A stretch of 64,000 nucleotides of DNA, from NCBI RefSeq assembly GCF_004769575.1, contig NZ_RQGA01000014.1, forward strand, positions 124,001-188,000, written 5' to 3'. Positions 16,085-26,382 of the stretch are shown here, piece after piece. The stretch is from Leptospira perdikensis. GTDB lineage: Bacteria; Spirochaetota; Leptospiria; Leptospirales; Leptospiraceae. The notes under the pieces were generated by a model. It searched no databases. It saw only the letters and a list, made by a program, of their open reading frames with translations, and was not told the origin of the DNA. The first letter of the stretch is position 1. Each line of letters starts with the position of its first letter. The position numbers were made by a program, and so were the translations under genes.

Positions 16085-16098
16085 AATCAGTTCCTACT

Positions 16099-16154
16099 TA
16101 CAAATTTGTAGAAAAGGGGGTAGGGACAATTCCAAAACCGGTAGTCCAAGTCAA
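16099..16154 (-). promoter_or_regulatory. Possible lpxC promoter and leader palindrome
   Basis: On the minus strand TTGACT (16154 to 16149) is followed 17 bases later by a weak -10 AATTGT (16131 to 16126). Between it and the lpxC ATG lies the perfect 12-bp palindrome TACAAATTTGTA (16099-16110), 14 bases before the start codon, a possible operator. Confidence 0.35.
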
Positions 16155-16261
16155 AAAAATGTCTCCTTTTTACAACAATGTGGTGGGAATGTGACGGCCC
16201 TTTTTGTGCGCCAATCCCAAGATTTTTGCTACAAATTGGGTCGTACTTTACGTGTTAGTGC

Positions 16262-17035
16262 TTAAAAAGCACTGAGTGCGGAGCGAATGAAACTAGTCAC
16301 CGGAGCTTGTTCTCTCGTATCTTCAAGGCCTTCTCTTAGTTCTTTCAAAACCACTTGGGCATCACCGAGCGTTGTGTTTACGGACTTGTGGACATCACTT
16401 TCGTTGATCAGTTTTCCAAGGGTTCCCTGTCCTTCGTTGATTTTCCCTGTGATATTGGCTATATTTTGCACTGTTTTCCGGATGTCAGAACGATTCTCGG
16501 CGATGAGTTCGGAAAGAGAGACGAGTGGGTCTTGGGTTACCTTTCCTTGGATGGGCATGAGTTTTCCTGATCTGGGAGAGATTTCCACTTTGGTGAGAGC
16601 AGGTTCCGCGAGCATATATTCTTTCGTTTTTGGATCCACGGGAAACTTGGAACCGGGGTCCAGGGCCACCACACGACCCGATAAAAGGCTTTCGTTCTTA
16701 ATTGTGATTTCGTAATTCGAGAAGAGTTGTACTTTCCCTTTTAAAAGCAAGGTGAGTTCTACCTTGGTTCCAATTCCTGTCTCGCCGTCGGGGAGAAGGG
16801 TTCCATATTCGTCGATCTGCACCAATCGAATTTTAGAAACATATCCAAAGGGAACTCCATGGATGGTGACTTTGTTTCCGATTTTGATACCTTCCGCATC
16901 AGGAAAATAAACGGGAAGTTGGTATCCCGATTTTTGAAAAGGACCACCTTCTGTGACAATTGTGAAATAACCCACAGCCACAAGAGAAAAGATAAACAGA
17001 AGTCCAACGATGAGAGCACGACCTATGGTAGGCAT
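16262..17035 (-). CDS. mlaD: MCE-domain lipid-transport protein (MlaD type)
   Basis: A 257-residue protein with one N-terminal membrane helix (residues about 6-26) and a periplasmic MCE domain at about 36-130 ([27 protein letters not shown]), followed by a helical C-terminus. MCE proteins form hexameric rings that pass phospholipids between membranes. It comes directly after mlaF and mlaE type genes. The C-terminal helical part is longer than in E. coli MlaD. ATG at 17035 has AGGAG 11 bases upstream. Confidence 0.9.
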   Translation of the reverse strand: MPTIGRALIVGLLFIFSLVAVGYFTIVTEGGPFQKSGYQLPVYFPDAEGIKIGNKVTIHGVPFGYVSKIRLVQIDEYGTLLPDGETGIGTKVELTLLLKGKVQLFSNYEITIKNESLLSGRVVALDPGSKFPVDPKTKEYMLAEPALTKVEISPRSGKLMPIQGKVTQDPLVSLSELIAENRSDIRKTVQNIANITGKINEGQGTLGKLINESDVHKSVNTTLGDAQVVLKELREGLEDTREQAPVTSFIRSALSAF

Positions 17036-17067
17036 TCCCTAAAGTTCTCCTAAAGTGAAAGGCAAAG

Positions 17068-17868
17068 TCAATTGGATTTTCCTTTTTTTAATTCAGAATG
17101 ATCGAGAATCATTGGGCCGACTGTATTTCCATGAATGAACTGTTGGATGACGGGATTTGCAGATTTTTGGATCTCTTCAGAGGTCCCACAAAACAAAACT
17201 TTCCCTTCGTAGAGAAAACTAATCCTGTCAGCAATCCTATATGCAGAACTCATGTCATGTGTAACCACAATGGACGTAAGACCAAGTTCTTTTTGCAATC
17301 GAATGACTAAATCATTAATGACATTGGACATAACAGGATCAAGGCCCGATGTTGGTTCGTCGTATAACACGATTTTAGGTTGTGATGTAAGAGCTCGGGC
17401 AAGGCCAACACGTTTTTTCATCCCCCCCGAGATATTACTCGGTAATGTGTCTTTAGCGGGAACAAGATCCAACCATTTTAATTTTTCCATAACGATCCGA
17501 TCAAGTTCGGCACCACTGGCAATTTTATGTTCTCGTAGGGGAAGAGCGACATTTTCATAGACTGTGAGCCAGTTGATAAGGGCACCTGACTGGAATAAGA
17601 CGCCAAGTTTGGACCTAAGTTCTTCTCTTTTTTTTTCGTTTCCATGTACAATGGACTCACCGAAAATATAACAGTCTCCTTCATCAGGGTCTAGAAGGCC
17701 CGTGATGTGTTTGAGACTCACAGACTTTCCTGTTCCGGAAGGACCAAGGATGACCATAGTCTCTCCTTTTTTTACCTGTATGTTCATACCTTGTAAAATC
17801 TTTCGTTTTCCGAAAGTTTTATGTACGTTTTTCATTTCAATGGCAAAGGTTTCCATACTTTCCTTCAT
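17068..17868 (-). CDS. mlaF: ABC transporter ATPase (MlaF type)
   Basis: A 266-residue ATPase with Walker A GPSGTGKS near residue 43, signature [14 protein letters not shown] near residue 145, Walker [14 protein letters not shown] near residue 166 and the switch His in VVTHDM. The SGGMKKR signature is typical of MlaF/Ttg2A lipid transporters. The ATG at 17868 overlaps the TGA of mlaE as ATGA, pointing to translational coupling; an ATG at 17856 with AAGGA just upstream is an alternative start. Confidence 0.93.
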   Translation of the reverse strand: MKESMETFAIEMKNVHKTFGKRKILQGMNIQVKKGETMVILGPSGTGKSVSLKHITGLLDPDEGDCYIFGESIVHGNEKKREELRSKLGVLFQSGALINWLTVYENVALPLREHKIASGAELDRIVMEKLKWLDLVPAKDTLPSNISGGMKKRVGLARALTSQPKIVLYDEPTSGLDPVMSNVINDLVIRLQKELGLTSIVVTHDMSSAYRIADRISFLYEGKVLFCGTSEEIQKSANPVIQQFIHGNTVGPMILDHSELKKGKSN

Positions 17869-18641
17869 TTATAAAATAAAGCCGTTAACACATAACCCGA
17901 AAAAATGACCATCAGAAAGGAAGTGACCACTGCTTGTCTTGTGGTTTGCCCCACACCAATGGCCCCACCTTCCGTCCTGAGTCCTTGGCTACAAGAAATG
18001 GTAGAGATCGCAACTCCAAACACATATCCTTTTAAAAGTCCTACATATAGATCTTTTAATCCAGGAACAGATGAAATGCGATAATAGACATCTTGGAAGT
18101 AACTGATCATATCAATTCCCAGTTGGAAATGACCTACAATTCCACCTCCTAAGATTCCTAAGGCGGCGGAATACACGCATAATACTGGAACCATCAGGGA
18201 AAAACCAACAATCCTTGGCATCACCAAATAGCGAATCGGATTGATTGACATCACTTCCAAGGCATCAATTTCTTCAGAGACCTTCATGGTTCCAATTTCT
18301 GCAGCCATAGCTGAACCTACGGAAGCTGCCAGGATGAGAGATGTCATAAAAGGAGACATTTCACGAGTGAGGGTGATGGTGAGTAAAAGCCCAATTTGCC
18401 CTTCGGCTCCAAAGTCCCTGAGTCCAAGACCTGTATTTAAACCAAGGATCATTCCTGTAAAAATGGAAACAATGGAGACAACAAAAAGAGAACCCACACC
18501 TGCGATAAACATTTGTTCTAAGATTTCTCTTCGTTTAAAGAAGAGATGGTGGGACTGGCCAATCGAACGAAAAAGAAGAAGGACCGTATACCCAACGGCA
18601 TAAAGTAGTGGTTCCAATGTTTTGGAAAAAAAGACTTTCAT
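17865..18641 (-). CDS. mlaE: ABC transporter permease (MlaE type)
   Basis: A 258-residue inner-membrane permease of the MlaE family with about five hydrophobic segments. The conserved core [30 protein letters not shown] near residue 125 is the family hallmark. ATG at 18641 overlaps the TGA of the upstream repeat protein as ATGA, so a longer TTG or GTG start upstream is not needed. With mlaF and mlaD it makes a minimal MCE transporter; MlaB and MlaC homologues are not seen here. Confidence 0.93.
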   Translation of the reverse strand: MKVFFSKTLEPLLYAVGYTVLLLFRSIGQSHHLFFKRREILEQMFIAGVGSLFVVSIVSIFTGMILGLNTGLGLRDFGAEGQIGLLLTITLTREMSPFMTSLILAASVGSAMAAEIGTMKVSEEIDALEVMSINPIRYLVMPRIVGFSLMVPVLCVYSAALGILGGGIVGHFQLGIDMISYFQDVYYRISSVPGLKDLYVGLLKGYVFGVAISTISCSQGLRTEGGAIGVGQTTRQAVVTSFLMVIFSGYVLTALFYK

Positions 18642-20047
18642 AGTTCCCACCAAAGGAGTTTGTATTTATTTTTAGTATCTCTTGTATCGATGCCGAAAAA
18701 ACCATAAGCTAATTCATAACGAAAACCTGTCGGTGATTTCGAATACTCTAAGAGTATCGGTATATGAATATGAGTTTCTTCCTCTGTCCATCTATGAGTA
18801 TAAAGCCTTGTGATCAAATGCAAACGTTTCTCTCCATTAGAGGACCTTTTGTATTCAATGATGGAAAAAATAGGCTCCCAAACATCTTCCATTACTTCAA
18901 AACGAACCGGAATGATGGCAAGAGTATTCCATCCAAAATTCCCGTCAGGGTCTTTATGATAACGAAATAGGGGCCAAAGTTTTAAGTAATAGTCTTCTCT
19001 ACCTGTTTGGACATATTCACTTTTCATTTGGGAATAAAAAGGTAACAAAAAATGCGAACTTGCTTTTAGATGCGAAGTATTTTGAGACAAACGGATGTAA
19101 AATGGAGTAATGAATTCAGCTTCTTTGTTTGCAAAATAAGAAAATCCATAGAATGGAAAAAATACAAGTTTTTGTGTATCGTTTTTTTCGGAAGTTGTGT
19201 ATTGGAAAAAAATGAATAACGCTGTATAATTGGTTTGCCCAGTTTTTTTGTCATATCCGTAAGAGAATAATGAATTCAAAATTGGAAACCATAAGTAGGC
19301 TCGACTTTTCATATTTCCATCTCTAGAATCTTTACTGTTATAAAACGGGAAAAAAATCGAGTAGGTTGTGGGTTCCCTTTTATCTAATCTCTCTTCTCCC
19401 CATTGAAAAAAAGGCCAGAGAAACGATTGGCGTTTGTATTTTCCTTCATGTTCTTTTTTTGAATACAAAGGAAAGATTCGAAAATCACTCCTTGTTTCAG
19501 ACCCGCCCCACATCACAAAGGGCCAAAGGATGGATTTTGCTTCATAGGTTTTATATTTCCATTCCGAATACACAGGAAATAAAACATAACTCAGCTCTTG
19601 GTAAGAGAGTTTGTTTCTAATTTTCCCATAAATCGGAAAGATACTAAAATAGTTTTCCCTTTGAGACTCACCTTTACCCCAAATAAAGAGAGGAGTGAAA
19701 AGGATATCTTCATCTTCGTCTCCTTCTTCGTGTTTGAACCCGGTCCCACTAAAGAAAAACAAGGATGACCAAGTATACCAATAGTTGGTTTCTTCTTTAT
19801 AATAAAAGGGAGAGAGGTAACTTTTAAATCGGAAGGCATAGGTTTTGTCTTGGAAACCCATATAAAATGGGCGAAAGGCTAAATAACTTTGACGGCCTCT
19901 CTTTTCTGATTCATATAAAAACCAAAATTGATGGTAGTCGGATTTAATGTCTTCGGTAAAGGAATTGGGAAGTTTGGCAAAAAGAGTGGAACTCTGAAAG
20001 AAGAGACAAAAAACAATTCCGAATTGAATTTTAAAGCGGGAATCCAC
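18638..20047 (-). CDS. Exported WPF/FPxY-repeat protein coupled to the Mla operon
   Basis: A 469-residue protein I cannot assign to a named family. Residues 1-24 are a signal peptide. The mature part is built of about 14 units of roughly 20 residues, each ending in an aromatic-proline core such as RPFY (59), SPFY (79), FPIY (137), FPVY (157), LWPFVMWG (174), FPLY (192), LWPFFQWG (210), FPFY (233, 297), TPFY (314) and LPFY (335). Alternating aromatic residues suggest paired beta strands, perhaps an outer-membrane barrel. The start is GTG at 20047. Its stop overlaps mlaE as ATGA, so it is made with the lipid transporter. An outer-membrane partner role is inference. Confidence 0.75.
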   Translation of the reverse strand: MDSRFKIQFGIVFCLFFQSSTLFAKLPNSFTEDIKSDYHQFWFLYESEKRGRQSYLAFRPFYMGFQDKTYAFRFKSYLSPFYYKEETNYWYTWSSLFFFSGTGFKHEEGDEDEDILFTPLFIWGKGESQRENYFSIFPIYGKIRNKLSYQELSYVLFPVYSEWKYKTYEAKSILWPFVMWGGSETRSDFRIFPLYSKKEHEGKYKRQSFLWPFFQWGEERLDKREPTTYSIFFPFYNSKDSRDGNMKSRAYLWFPILNSLFSYGYDKKTGQTNYTALFIFFQYTTSEKNDTQKLVFFPFYGFSYFANKEAEFITPFYIRLSQNTSHLKASSHFLLPFYSQMKSEYVQTGREDYYLKLWPLFRYHKDPDGNFGWNTLAIIPVRFEVMEDVWEPIFSIIEYKRSSNGEKRLHLITRLYTHRWTEEETHIHIPILLEYSKSPTGFRYELAYGFFGIDTRDTKNKYKLLWWEL

Positions 20048-20094
20048 GTAATTTCAATATCTTCAAGTTTCAAGAAAAGGAATCAAGTGATTTC

Positions 20095-21144
20095 ATGATC
20101 CAAACCAAAATCGCACTGCTTTTCGGAGGAATCTCCGGGGAACATATCATTTCTATTCGTTCTTCCTATTTCATTTTCAATACAATCGATAGGGACAAAT
20201 TCCAAATTTGTCCTGTTTACATTGACCAAACTGGAAAGTTTTGGATTCCCAAAGGAAAAGATCCAATTTACCCGGATCCAACGGGTAAAACAGAATCCGA
20301 ATTTTTAAAAGAATTTTCTTCTGCGAATCAGATTTCTGAATCAAAAACGGGAGCTGCCCTTCTCGAACATGGATTTCAGGCCGCCTTTCTCGGATTACAC
20401 GGCGGAGCAGGAGAAGATGGGCGGATTCAAGGTTTTTTGGATGTATTAGATATCCCACATACAGGTTCTGGAGTTTTGGCATCGGCTCTGGCAATGGATA
20501 AATATCGTGCCAATCTGTTATTCCAAACGATCGGAATTCCTGTTGCTCCTTTTGTAGATTTAGAAAAAGGAATTACAGATGCCAGAAAAACAGTTTTGAA
20601 TCTACCTTTTTCATTTCCAGTTTTCATTAAACCAACATTAGGTGGATCGAGTGTAAATACAGGAATGGCAAAAACACCAGAAGAAGCTATGGTTCTTGTG
20701 GATAAAATTTTTGTTTCGGAAGATAGAGTCCTCATCCAAAAGTTGATTTCCGGGACGGAAGTGTCGATTGGAGTTTTAGAACGAAAGGAAGGAGAAAAAC
20801 GAATTCCTTTTGCTTTAGTGCCAACAGAGATCAGACCCAAATCTGAGTTTTTTGATTTTGAAGCTAAATATACCAAAGGAGGAAGTGAAGAAATCACTCC
20901 AGCACCTGTTGGTGATGAAATCACAAAAAAACTACAAGAGTATACTTTGAAATGTCACGAAATCCTTGGTTGCAAGGGGTATTCTCGTACAGACTTTATT
21001 ATTAGTGAAGGAGTGCCGTATGTTTTAGAAACAAACACCCTTCCTGGAATGACAGGTACGAGTCTCATCCCGCAACAAGCCAAAGCTCTGGGAATTGAAA
21101 TGAAGGATGTGTTTACTTGGCTTCTATCGATTGCTCTTTCTTAG
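20095..21144 (+). CDS. ddl: D-alanine--D-alanine ligase
   Basis: A 349-residue ATP-grasp enzyme that joins two D-alanines for peptidoglycan. Visible signatures are [13 protein letters not shown] at the N-terminus, [26 protein letters not shown] near residue 102 and the ATP/metal end [19 protein letters not shown] near residue 313. Length and order are normal for the family. It is divergent from the Mla-linked repeat gene with only 47 bases between starts, and its 3' end overlaps the convergent symporter gene by 32 bases. Confidence 0.95.
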   Translation: MIQTKIALLFGGISGEHIISIRSSYFIFNTIDRDKFQICPVYIDQTGKFWIPKGKDPIYPDPTGKTESEFLKEFSSANQISESKTGAALLEHGFQAAFLGLHGGAGEDGRIQGFLDVLDIPHTGSGVLASALAMDKYRANLLFQTIGIPVAPFVDLEKGITDARKTVLNLPFSFPVFIKPTLGGSSVNTGMAKTPEEAMVLVDKIFVSEDRVLIQKLISGTEVSIGVLERKEGEKRIPFALVPTEIRPKSEFFDFEAKYTKGGSEEITPAPVGDEITKKLQEYTLKCHEILGCKGYSRTDFIISEGVPYVLETNTLPGMTGTSLIPQQAKALGIEMKDVFTWLLSIALS

Positions 21145-22513
21145 GAAAGAAATACATTCCTATAAGTATTGCAATAAGACTTGCTATGGTTCCATAGAAA
21201 TGGCTTGTCATATCGTCTCCATACATTTCGAGTATAAGCCAAGTCACAATTCCGACAAATAGAGAAAAAAGGGCGGATCTTTCATCGGCCCTTTGACTGA
21301 GTAAACCAAATACCATCGGGATAAATAACGTAACAAGAGAGATCCCGCCGGAGTCTTCCACAAGAGCATAAATAGAGGGTTTTCCTACTGCAAGAAGGAA
21401 TGAAATTCCTGCAATGATAAGGACTGAAGTTCTAGAAAGTAGGAGTAACTTTTTATCATTCATATCTTTGAATGCGTACTTTAGAATATTCTCAGATAGA
21501 ATTGAAGAGGGCGCAAGAATTGCACCGGAGGCAGTGGATAGGATAGCAGAGATGAGGGCTGAAAAAAATAAAACCTGAACCCAAGGGCTGGAAAACTTAG
21601 AAATCATTGTAGGGATGAGGAGTTGTCCTGTTTCTCCGTATAAATCAAAGTCGGGAAGCAGGCTTTTCGCATGGAGTCCTAAAAACAAAGGGATGAGGGC
21701 AAAAAGTAGATATAAAACGGAGGAAAGGTAAGATGCGGTAATTGCTACTTTTTCAGATTTTGCTGACATCACCCTTTGGAATATGTCCTGTTGTGGTAAG
21801 GATCCAAAACCAACAACCATCCAAGCAGAAAGGTAAAGTGTCCAAGCGTGATAATTTGATTCCGGAAAAAATCGAAAAAATCCGTCTGGTTTTTCTTGAA
21901 TGGAAGTCCAGATCGGTTTAATATCGTTTAACTCGTATATAACGATGACGAGTCCCACGATGATGGATATGGATTGGAAAAAATCCGTTAGAGATACAGA
22001 CCACATTCCTCCAAGGTAAGTATAAAAAACAACAAGGCAGGCTCCAATGACAATCGCTGTGAATTGGTTGATTCCAAAAAGGATCTGCACCATAATTCCG
22101 AGTGCTACAAACTGTGCGGCCACCCAACCGAAGTAGGAAAAAATCAAACAAACTCCTGCAATGAGTTCCATTTTTTTCCCATAGCGGTTTTTATAAAAAT
22201 CACCAAAGGTAAGAATTTGCATCCGGTAAAGATACTTTGCAAAAACGAGGCCGAGTAAAAAAAGACAGAGTGCCCCGCCAAACGGATCTTGGATCACCGA
22301 TAAAAATCCACCTTTTGCAAATTCGACAGAGGAGCCAAGGATGGTTTCACTTCCAAACCAAGTAGCAAAAAGAGCCGCAGTTGAGATTGGGAGAGGTAAA
22401 CTTCTACCAGCTAAGATAAAGTCGCGCGAGTTTTTTACTTTTTTTGCTGCGTAAACTCCGATGGCAATGGTGATGAATAGATAACCAACAATGAAGACTG
22501 CTTGAAAACTCAT
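21113..22513 (-). CDS. Sodium:solute symporter (SSS family)
   Basis: A 466-residue inner-membrane protein with about 13 hydrophobic segments. The family features are [18 protein letters not shown] near residue 25, the [13 protein letters not shown] segment near residue 170, and the long hydrophobic Na+-binding region [24 protein letters not shown] near residue 318. Substrates of the family include proline, pantothenate, sugars and acetate; the sequence does not decide which. It starts 3 bases after... the xseB stop lies downstream at 22517 on the same strand, so this gene follows xseB closely. Confidence 0.88.
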   Translation of the reverse strand: MSFQAVFIVGYLFITIAIGVYAAKKVKNSRDFILAGRSLPLPISTAALFATWFGSETILGSSVEFAKGGFLSVIQDPFGGALCLFLLGLVFAKYLYRMQILTFGDFYKNRYGKKMELIAGVCLIFSYFGWVAAQFVALGIMVQILFGINQFTAIVIGACLVVFYTYLGGMWSVSLTDFFQSISIIVGLVIVIYELNDIKPIWTSIQEKPDGFFRFFPESNYHAWTLYLSAWMVVGFGSLPQQDIFQRVMSAKSEKVAITASYLSSVLYLLFALIPLFLGLHAKSLLPDFDLYGETGQLLIPTMISKFSSPWVQVLFFSALISAILSTASGAILAPSSILSENILKYAFKDMNDKKLLLLSRTSVLIIAGISFLLAVGKPSIYALVEDSGGISLVTLFIPMVFGLLSQRADERSALFSLFVGIVTWLILEMYGDDMTSHFYGTIASLIAILIGMYFFPKKEQSIEAK

Positions 22514-22516
22514 TCT

Positions 22517-22792
22517 TTAAAATAAATCTTCTTCCGCAGGTTTGGATGGACTATCTTCCTTCTTTTTTTTGACGGCAGATTTCACAATTTCACCACTCGG
22601 TGCTTTAGATAAAAATTCAATTTTAGCTTCCGCATCTACAAGCCGTTCCGAACAAACTTTTTTTAACTCCATCCCTCTTTCATAAGCCTTGATCGAGTCC
22701 TCTAAAGAAAGAGTTCCCCTTTCTAATTTTTCAGCTATGTCTTCTAATTCGCGAAGGGCTTCTTCAAAACTAATTGTTTTTTTCTCTACCAT
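22517..22792 (-). CDS. xseB: Exonuclease VII small subunit
   Basis: A 91-residue subunit of exonuclease VII. The hallmark is KTISFEEALRELEDIAEKLERGTLSLEDSIKAYERGMEL in the first 55 residues, two helices that wrap around XseA. The C-terminal tail is lysine/glutamate-rich. It follows xseA by nine bases, so subunit synthesis is linked. Confidence 0.95.
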   Translation of the reverse strand: MVEKKTISFEEALRELEDIAEKLERGTLSLEDSIKAYERGMELKKVCSERLVDAEAKIEFLSKAPSGEIVKSAVKKKKEDSPSKPAEEDLF

Positions 22793-22801
22793 TTTCGATT
22801 C

Positions 22802-24079
22802 CTAAATTTTTTCTTTTACGTCTACCAGAAGTTTCCCATCGGAAAGGAAAACTTCTAAACTTTCATTTTCTTTGATATTATGAATAGAAGATATAACTTG
22901 TTTGTTTTTATTCCGGACTACTGAATACCCGCGTTTTAAAGTTCCAAGCGGAGAAAAATGATCTAATCTTTGTTCTGCGAGTGTGAATTTGTTGTGAATT
23001 CTTTCTAAATAAGATTTCCAATTTTGGGAAAGGCTGTCAAATTTTTGAAATTCACTTTGTTTCCTTACCAAATAATTTTTACCCAGTAAAGAAATCTTTG
23101 TCATTAGTTCATCAAGGGCAGTGGACCGAACTTCTAATAATGTTTTTGGGTTTTGGAAAACAGGCCTTCCCGTGATTCCTGCCCATTTTTCTTTTCCTAA
23201 GCGTATCAGGTTGGTTAAGGCGGCTTTGATTCGATCTTCCATTTCATCGAGTCGGATGAGGGTGTCAGAAACATTGGGAATGGCGAGTTTTGCAGCAGCT
23301 GTGGGAGTGGGAGTGGTCGCATCGGCGGCAAGGTCAGTAAGCACACGATCAATTTCATGACCCACAGCAGAGATGATAGGAATCCTGGAATTGTAATAAG
23401 CCATAACGACGGCTTCTTGGTTAAAGGCCATTAAGTCTTCAAAAGAACCACCACCTCGTCCAGCAATGATTACGTCCACTTCCCATTTGGGATCATTAAT
23501 TTCTTTAATCGCCTCGATGATAGAAAGTTCTGCACCGTCTCCTTGCACAAGACAGGGGGAAACAAGGATTTGAATGGAGGGATTTAGGTCTGTAGCAATG
23601 CGGATGATATCTTCCACAGCAGCTCCCTTGGGAGAAGTAACAATCCCTAGACGTTTCGGGAATTTAGGAAGAGGGCGTTTGTGTGTGACATCAAAAACAC
23701 CCTTATCGTAAAGGGCTTTTTTTAGTTTTTCGATTTTAAGAAGGATGTCTCCTTCTCCAATTTCTTCCACCTTTTGTACGGTTAGGCTATAGTATCCACC
23801 AGGTTCATAAACAGATACAGAACCATACACTAAAATTTCCATACCATTTCGGAGAGGGGTTCCTTTATAGTTTTTGGCTTGGAAGGAAAAAAAGGCACAT
23901 TTTATCACACTTGTTGTATCTTTTAGAGAAAAATACATATGCCCAGAACTATTGGTTTGAGAGTGATTGGAAATCTCTCCCCGAACCCAAATGTTTTTGA
24001 ATTCGGATGAGTCTTGGAGTTTGGCTTTGATCAGCCGATTGACATCACTAACACTAAGAGAACTATCGATTGGTTCCAT
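22802..24079 (-). CDS. xseA: Exonuclease VII large subunit
   Basis: A 425-residue nuclease subunit that degrades single-stranded DNA to oligonucleotides. The N-terminal OB fold includes WVRGEISNHSQTNSSGHMYFSLKD, and the catalytic domain has KRLGIVTSPKGAAVEDI near residue 143, GRGGGSFEDLMAFNQEAV near residue 208 and AVGHEIDRVLTDLAADATTPTPTAAA near residue 240. A coiled-coil region follows. The ATG begins directly after the TAG of the upstream permease gene (24082-24080). Confidence 0.96.
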   Translation of the reverse strand: MEPIDSSLSVSDVNRLIKAKLQDSSEFKNIWVRGEISNHSQTNSSGHMYFSLKDTTSVIKCAFFSFQAKNYKGTPLRNGMEILVYGSVSVYEPGGYYSLTVQKVEEIGEGDILLKIEKLKKALYDKGVFDVTHKRPLPKFPKRLGIVTSPKGAAVEDIIRIATDLNPSIQILVSPCLVQGDGAELSIIEAIKEINDPKWEVDVIIAGRGGGSFEDLMAFNQEAVVMAYYNSRIPIISAVGHEIDRVLTDLAADATTPTPTAAAKLAIPNVSDTLIRLDEMEDRIKAALTNLIRLGKEKWAGITGRPVFQNPKTLLEVRSTALDELMTKISLLGKNYLVRKQSEFQKFDSLSQNWKSYLERIHNKFTLAEQRLDHFSPLGTLKRGYSVVRNKNKQVISSIHNIKENESLEVFLSDGKLLVDVKEKI

Positions 24080-25189
24080 CTAAACTGTTTGAAAACGTGT
24101 CTCTCTAAAGATTTTCCAAAAATCCCAGAGGATAATGACTAATGTCAAAGCCATAGGACCAATGATAATACCAGCTACACCAAACTCTTGTAATCCGCCA
24201 ATAAGAGATAAAAAGATTAAAAACGGATGTGTTTTTAACTTTTTGTCTAAAATTTTAGGTTTAACTAAGTTTTCTAAAATTAAATAACTTGCCGCTCCGG
24301 CAACCATAAAGAGAACACTACCAGTCCAGTTTTCTTGGACCAGACCAATATACAAACCTATCGGCAACCATACAACGGATGTTCCCACAACGGGAATAAG
24401 TGAAAAAATAGTTGCTATACTTGAAAGTAAAAACTTGTTCGAAACGGATGTGAAGAGTAACAACACATAGACGAGGGCTCCCTGGATTAAGGAGATGAGC
24501 AAGTTTCCCATCATCACAGTGCGAATGGCTTCTTCAATACGCCGTCCTAATCTTTCCTCAATTTCCGTTGGAAAGGGAAGTAAAACAAATAGTGCATGTT
24601 CCATTCTGCTTCCTTCTTTATATAAAAAGAAAAGCAAAATAAAGGTAAAAAATGCATTGAAAATAATAGCTCCTGGTACTTCAAAAGATCCGAGCAAAAA
24701 TCCAGACGAATTTTTTAGTAAACTATAGATGGAGTCTAGGTTCAAGATATCCATATGTTGTCCTACATATTCTCTATACATTAAAGGAAGTTTGATCCAG
24801 AAAAATTCATTCTCTGTGAAAAAATCTGTGAGCATCGGGCTATTTAAAAGTAAAGAAACTATAGATTCTTCAGTGAGTTGGTTTCTAATGTAACTGACTA
24901 GATTTAACGATTCCCTAATTAAGGTTGATACTATCAAGTAGGAAGGAATAAACACTCCCGCAAGCATCAGAAGAACCATAATATAAGGTGAAAGTCCATG
25001 AAACTTCACACCTAAAAGATTTTTTAGTTTTTTGTGAATCTTACGTGTTGTTAAATAAAATAATAAAGCAAGAAAACTAGCCCAAAGAAAAGGTTTGAAC
25101 ACAAAAAATAAAGTAAGACAGGTTCCTATGAAAATAGCACCTAATAATAGGTAGACGATGATTTCGTTTTTGTTTTTAATCCAATTCAT
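24080..25189 (-). CDS. AI-2E/PerM-family transporter
   Basis: A 369-residue inner-membrane protein of the AI-2E (UPF0118) family. About seven or eight hydrophobic segments, with the conserved C-terminal pattern IPVVGTSVVWLPIGLYIG and GGLQEFGVAGIIIGPMALTL. Members export varied small molecules or act as Na+/H+ exchangers; the substrate here is unknown. It lies between a lipoprotein gene (2 bases apart) and xseA (adjacent), so the group is one transcription unit. Confidence 0.87.
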   Translation of the reverse strand: MNWIKNKNEIIVYLLLGAIFIGTCLTLFFVFKPFLWASFLALLFYLTTRKIHKKLKNLLGVKFHGLSPYIMVLLMLAGVFIPSYLIVSTLIRESLNLVSYIRNQLTEESIVSLLLNSPMLTDFFTENEFFWIKLPLMYREYVGQHMDILNLDSIYSLLKNSSGFLLGSFEVPGAIIFNAFFTFILLFFLYKEGSRMEHALFVLLPFPTEIEERLGRRIEEAIRTVMMGNLLISLIQGALVYVLLLFTSVSNKFLLSSIATIFSLIPVVGTSVVWLPIGLYIGLVQENWTGSVLFMVAGAASYLILENLVKPKILDKKLKTHPFLIFLSLIGGLQEFGVAGIIIGPMALTLVIILWDFWKIFRETRFQTV

Positions 25190-25191
25190 AA

Positions 25192-25623
25192 TTAGTAACT
25201 GGAATGTTTTCTAAAATAAAATCGTAAATAGTTTGCGGAGTTACCACTTTCGGAAACAACAATGGAAAGAGATTTTTTAATAAAACCTTCCAATAAATAA
25301 GTAGTTTCTCCCGATTTTGTTGTTTTATCAATGAGTTTCCAATCTCCTTGAGCCGCACGACTTTCAATTCGTTTACGAATGTTCTCTATCGTTTCTTCTG
25401 ACTCGAGTAAAATATAAGCTTCTTTGGTATGGATATGGCTTGTTTTGAATTCACTGGATTGAAGGAATTTTGCATTTTCTGGAAAGAAGGATTGAGGGAA
25501 GGCGGGTGGTGCGTTTGTGGGATTCCTTGTCACAATGATTTGATCAAAACGATAGATTTCGGTTTGGGTTGTTGGAGTACAAGCCCAGAGAAATAGCAAT
25601 AAAATTGGTAAAAATCGAAGCAT
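25192..25623 (-). CDS. Putative lipoprotein
   Basis: A 143-residue protein. The N-terminus MLRFLPILLLFLWAC ends in a Cys at residue 15, a spirochaete-type lipobox, followed by TPTTQTE. The rest is a small mixed alpha/beta segment with no motif I recognise. The ATG at 25623 is preferred over a TTG at 25635. It is divergent from the DedA gene and just before the AI-2E-type permease. Confidence 0.7.
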   Translation of the reverse strand: MLRFLPILLLFLWACTPTTQTEIYRFDQIIVTRNPTNAPPAFPQSFFPENAKFLQSSEFKTSHIHTKEAYILLESEETIENIRKRIESRAAQGDWKLIDKTTKSGETTYLLEGFIKKSLSIVVSESGNSANYLRFYFRKHSSY

Positions 25624-25713
25624 TACGGAAAGCAAACGGTGGACTATCGATTCCTTCCATTCATTTTTTTAAATCTTTGTTGCCATCAGGTGATAAGGCT
25701 TATCTTTTTCTTT

Positions 25714-26355
25714 GTGTTGGATTTTCTACAGTTTGATGCTTTTTTGACTCGAATTTTAGAGTTACCACCCCTTTTACTTTGGGCTTTTTTTTGTTTCTCT
25801 AATTTTTTAGAGAATGTTTTCCCCCCTTGGCCTGGGGACACTATCACTGTTTTTTCCGGTTTTCTTACTTCTAGTCCTGGCACGCCACTTTCTTTTGTTT
25901 CTGTAGTGGTGGCTACTTATTTGGGCAACCTTTTGGGAGCCCTTGTTATGTATTTCTTTGGGGAAAGGTTTTTAAACTTTCTAAAACGATCAAGGTTCCC
26001 TTTTCTTTCTGCTTTCTATGAAGAGGAAAACTTACAAAAAACTCTCGAGTGGTTTCGCCGGCATGAGATTGTTGTCGTTCTTTTGTCCCGATTTTCCGCA
26101 GGAATCCGATTCTTTGTTTCCATTGTGGCCGGAATGTCTAAAATGAACGTCATTAAATTTGTCATCTTATACACAATTGCCGTTTCCTTTTGGTGTGGAC
26201 TATTGCTCCTTGGGGGTTCCGTTATGGGAAGGCACTGGAACCAAATCGTTGTTATGCTGTCGTACTACAACCGAACCATCGGCTTCTTAATCCTATGTTT
26301 ATTTTTATACTTTCTGTACCAAATTAAGAAGAAAAGAAATACAAAGTTGACATGA
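25714..26355 (+). CDS. DedA-family membrane protein
   Basis: About 213 residues with four to five hydrophobic segments. DedA proteins are inner-membrane lipid scramblases or flippases linked to envelope stability. The conserved FLENVFPPWPGDTITVFSGFL near residue 32 and SRFSAGIRFFVSIVAGMSKM near residue 128 define the family. The frame is open upstream to GTG at 25639; I chose GTG at 25714 because family members begin close to the first helix and because it leaves room for promoters for the divergent lipoprotein. No clear Shine-Dalgarno supports any start. Confidence 0.8.
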   Translation: MLDFLQFDAFLTRILELPPLLLWAFFCFSNFLENVFPPWPGDTITVFSGFLTSSPGTPLSFVSVVVATYLGNLLGALVMYFFGERFLNFLKRSRFPFLSAFYEEENLQKTLEWFRRHEIVVVLLSRFSAGIRFFVSIVAGMSKMNVIKFVILYTIAVSFWCGLLLLGGSVMGRHWNQIVVMLSYYNRTIGFLILCLFLYFLYQIKKKRNTKLT

Positions 26356-26382
26356 TTTCCATTTCTGTTAGGGTTTTCACCC

